The notes under the pieces: generated by a model | What the model saw: the letters and a program-made list of their open reading frames with translations, nothing else | Databases searched by the model: none | What the model was told of the DNA's origin: nothing | Made by a program: the position numbers and the translations under genes | Shown here: in pieces, positions 7,760 through 9,991 of the stretch | Position numbering within the stretch: position 1 is the stretch's first letter | How the letters are laid out: every line of letters starts with the position of its first letter | Assembly: GCA_963808135.1 (NCBI GenBank) | Contig: CAWEFA010000090.1 | Span: forward strand, 1 to 9,991 | Length of the DNA stretch: 9,991 nt | From: CAWEFA01 sp963808135 | Lineage (GTDB): Bacteria > Bacteroidota > Bacteroidia > Bacteroidales > DTGW01 | Reading direction: 5' to 3'

Positions 7760-9129
7760 AACTCTGGCTGGAATTTTTTAACAGGGTGTTTATTTAAAAT
7801 ATGATAACTTTGCATGGGTCCAATAACTGCGAATAGTGACAATGAAACAATGGTTCCCAAAATCACGCCACTAATTCCTAAGCTTAAATGTTTTACGAAA
7901 TATATGGAAAGAGGAATGTTTATAAAACCTCCTAAAATTGCTGAATACATTTGAAGTTTAATTTTTCCGATGCCGTTAACAAAATACGCGTATATATTAT
8001 TCCAAACAGAGATTACGGTATAAATTCCCATAAATAACACGAGTAGATAAGGAAATTGAATGTTTGGACCAACCCAAATATTTATTATTTTTCTAGCGAA
8101 TACGACAAGAATCAAAACAGAAATTATTATTGGGATCATTAATAAGTTGAACTTTTTTAAAGCGTTTCTTATCCATCCGATATCTCCCTTTGTATACGCC
8201 TCAGTATATGCTGACCATAGTGGAGCCAAAACAATTGAGTGGCCGATCGTTATTATGCTGAATAATTTAAAAACAACATTGTATGGAGTGACATGCTCAG
8301 GCCCCAATAACTGAGTAATAATTATGTTGCTCGTAGCAAATATTACAAGTGCCGCCATTTGTATGATAAAAAACTTTACACCAAGGGAGGTTATTTCTTT
8401 TATCTTGCTTAGATCAATATGTTTTATGGATGGCTTAACTTCGGGATGTCTTTTAAAGAAATAGTATACCAACAGAAGATTAGACAAGACCATTGATAAT
8501 CCATAACAAGTTCCTAAATAAAGCAAACTACCAGAAGTGTAATGAATCAAAACGTATATGGCAAATAGAGCAAAAAGGTTTAACAAAAGAGTTCCTAATG
8601 TTGAAAACGACGCTTCCTGATAAGCATAAAACATAGAATTACATAGTGACAGTACAAAGTTTAATAGGAAGAAAAAACCAACAGTAAAAACCACCTTTAA
8701 TAATTCCGCATTACTGATCAGGGTTGTATTGAACATTTTATTCCAATGAACGAAGGGTAAGATAAATATAAGAATTACAAAAAAAATGAGAGCAATAAAG
8801 GTAATTGCTGCATAGGCCGTTGAGACATATGTTTTCGCGAGTTTGATATTATTAACGGAAAGTGCCTCTGTTAATTTATTCCTGAGTCCATTGCCGAGTC
8901 CAATGTCAAAAAATGCAACCCACGAAAGAACAGAAAGCAACGTCATCCATATTCCAAATTGCTCTACATTGAGATAGTTAATCGTAAGTGGAATAAGAAG
9001 GTAACTTAATCCAATGCCTAACGCTTTAAATACGAAAGTCAGAGATATGTGAAACTTTACAACCTTTGTTCGGGCAGCGCTATCAAGAACAGGTGTATTT
9101 GCATTGCAATTTGTAGGTGTCTTTTCCAT
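7756..9129 (-). CDS. wzx: Wzx-type polysaccharide flippase
   Basis: A polytopic membrane protein of about 457 residues in the PST/MOP flippase superfamily. After a short polar N-terminus come HISLTFVFKALGIGLSYLLI and INYLNVEQFGIWMTLLS, with the FG-W pattern typical of the first two Wzx helices, then FDIGLGNGLRNKL, the conserved loop of oligosaccharide flippases. Some 12-14 hydrophobic segments continue to the end, including ISGVILGTIVSLSLF near the C-terminus. It would move undecaprenyl-diphosphate-linked repeat units across the inner membrane. Start choice: ATG 9129 lies just after the epimerase TAA (9135), spaced TAA-AAAAG-ATG; an in-frame TTG at 9159 would overlap the epimerase by 25 nt. 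Neither has a good ribosome-binding site, and I prefer the ATG. It overlaps the next GT2 by 4 nt. Base composition is about 30-35% GC here. The family is secure; the cargo is inferred from neighbours. Confidence 0.92.
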   Translation of the reverse strand: MEKTPTNCNANTPVLDSAARTKVVKFHISLTFVFKALGIGLSYLLIPLTINYLNVEQFGIWMTLLSVLSWVAFFDIGLGNGLRNKLTEALSVNNIKLAKTYVSTAYAAITFIALIFFVILIFILPFVHWNKMFNTTLISNAELLKVVFTVGFFFLLNFVLSLCNSMFYAYQEASFSTLGTLLLNLFALFAIYVLIHYTSGSLLYLGTCYGLSMVLSNLLLVYYFFKRHPEVKPSIKHIDLSKIKEITSLGVKFFIIQMAALVIFATSNIIITQLLGPEHVTPYNVVFKLFSIITIGHSIVLAPLWSAYTEAYTKGDIGWIRNALKKFNLLMIPIIISVLILVVFARKIINIWVGPNIQFPYLLVLFMGIYTVISVWNNIYAYFVNGIGKIKLQMYSAILGGFINIPLSIYFVKHLSLGISGVILGTIVSLSLFAVIGPMQSYHILNKHPVKKFQPEL

Positions 9130-9134
9130 CTTTT

Positions 9135-9991
9135 TTAAATTACTGATTCTTTTATCCAATTCAGCATAATCTTGATACCGATGTGTTTGTTAACCTTTGG
9201 TTCCCACATCATCAAATTTCTGGTTTTATTTATATTTGATACGAATACTTTTTGGTCGCTTATTCTCCTGGGAAGCTTTTCGTAGTGCAATCTTATATCT
9301 AATTCTTTCTCAAGTATTGCAAATAGCTCCAGTAGCGAAAGGCTATTTTCCATTCCACCGCCGATGTTAAAAACCATTCCCTTTACAGAATTGATTTTCT
9401 CGCAAGCTGCATAATACAAATTAACCATATCGTCCGCATAGAGTAGATCCCTAACCTGCTTTCCGTTTCCAGAGATGGTGAAGGGATCATTAATCGCTTT
9501 TTTCTGTATTTCTATTGCTTTCTGACAAAACCATCCCACCCACCCTTGATCGTACGTTGCATATTGCCTCCCGCCATACATACTCGAATGACGAAACACA
9601 ACTGTTTTTAATCCGAAAATTCTTGCATAATCCAGCATATACTGATCGGCAGAACCCTTGGAGCAACCATAGGGTGAATGGAAATCGAGGGGAGTCGTTT
9701 CGTCAAAACCATCAGGACGTTCAATGCATTTATAACGTGTTTCAGTCTCTTCGTAAGTATACTGCTCTAAATCCCCATACACCTTATTTGTAGATGAATA
9801 AACAATGGATGCATCTGGTTTGTTAATACGGACGGCCTCAAGCAGATTGTGTGTACCAAAAGCATTTATCTCAAAATCCATTCTTGGATTTTCAATGGAT
9901 GTAGTCATGGCGACTTGGCCTGCAAGATGGAATATCGCATCTGGTTTAAAATTTATAATTATATTGTTGACGTCATTCCAATTACGAATAT
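9135..9991 (-). CDS. tyv: CDP-tyvelose (CDP-paratose 2-) epimerase, 5' end off window
   Basis: An extended short-chain dehydrogenase/epimerase. The first whole codon is at 9989, giving 284 residues; the family has about 338, so some 54 are missing, including the Rossmann glycine motif. Seen are FHLAGQVAMTTSIENP, YSSTNKVYGDLEQY, ETETRYKC, then LDFHSPYGCSKGSADQYMLDYARIF spread over one block. The last contains the catalytic Tyr-x3-Lys (Tyr codon 9671-9669, Lys 9659-9657). RHSSMYGGRQYATYDQGWVGWF and PFTISGNGKQVRDLL follow. From memory these runs match Salmonella Typhi Tyv/RfbE almost word for word, well beyond general SDR similarity. The enzyme uses bound NAD to invert C2 of CDP-paratose, giving CDP-tyvelose. 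It stops at TAA 9135, 5 nt before the flippase ATG. Its partner genes for CDP-3,6-dideoxyhexose synthesis would be expected upstream, past the right edge. A related CDP-sugar 2-epimerase is the only serious alternative. Confidence 0.92.
   Translation of the reverse strand, partial: IRNWNDVNNIIINFKPDAIFHLAGQVAMTTSIENPRMDFEINAFGTHNLLEAVRINKPDASIVYSSTNKVYGDLEQYTYEETETRYKCIERPDGFDETTPLDFHSPYGCSKGSADQYMLDYARIFGLKTVVFRHSSMYGGRQYATYDQGWVGWFCQKAIEIQKKAINDPFTISGNGKQVRDLLYADDMVNLYYAACEKINSVKGMVFNIGGGMENSLSLLELFAILEKELDIRLHYEKLPRRISDQKVFVSNINKTRNLMMWEPKVNKHIGIKIMLNWIKESVI

Overview
The window is part of a surface-polysaccharide (O-antigen or capsule type) biosynthesis locus. Every gene lies on the minus strand, so transcription runs from right to left. 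The set is typical of a Wzx/Wzy-dependent pathway in a Gram-negative bacterium: nucleotide-sugar enzyme, flippase, polymerase, glycosyltransferases and a methyltransferase. I cannot name the phylum. No ribosomal or housekeeping gene is present, and base composition is mosaic: about 30-35% GC in the lines I counted at 6.8-8.8 kb, and about 38-53% in the left 1.7 kb.

Layout in order of transcription. (1) 9991-9135: 3' five-sixths of a CDP-tyvelose (CDP-paratose 2-) epimerase very like Salmonella Tyv/RfbE; its start is off the right edge. (2) 9129-7756: Wzx flippase. (3) 7759-6782: family-2 glycosyltransferase (GT2). (4) 6700-5886: second GT2, broken by one missing base. (5) 5833-4519: Wzy-type polymerase of the O-antigen ligase superfamily, broken by one extra base. 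(6) 4522-3752: third GT2, with a TTG start. (7) 3721-2774: methyltransferase with an N-terminal Trm112-like zinc ribbon. (8) 2741-1646: family-4 glycosyltransferase (GT4), broken by one extra base near its end. (9) 1643 to the left edge: two paralogous GT4 units joined in one open frame with no stop and no usual start codon between them. Gaps are 0-81 nt and several genes overlap by 4 nt, so this looks like one operon. No stretch over 300 nt lacks a gene. I saw no tRNA, rRNA, IS element, CRISPR, terminator or convincing promoter.

How the genes would work together (inference): the epimerase makes CDP-tyvelose, its CDP-3,6-dideoxyhexose partner genes probably lying to the right. Up to six GT domains build a lipid-linked repeat unit at the inner face of the membrane. 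The methyltransferase may cap or decorate it. Wzx flips it and Wzy polymerises it in the periplasm.

The strongest oddity is at the left end. As written, one reading frame runs from 2741 to the window edge (913 codons) through three GT4 units. I judge the first junction to be an indel effect, because the proper GT4 C-terminus and stop are present in the +1 frame. The second junction has intact family sequence on both sides and may be a real GT4-GT4 fusion. Three single-base frameshifts in 10 kb mean that sequencing error has to be excluded before any of this is treated as biology.
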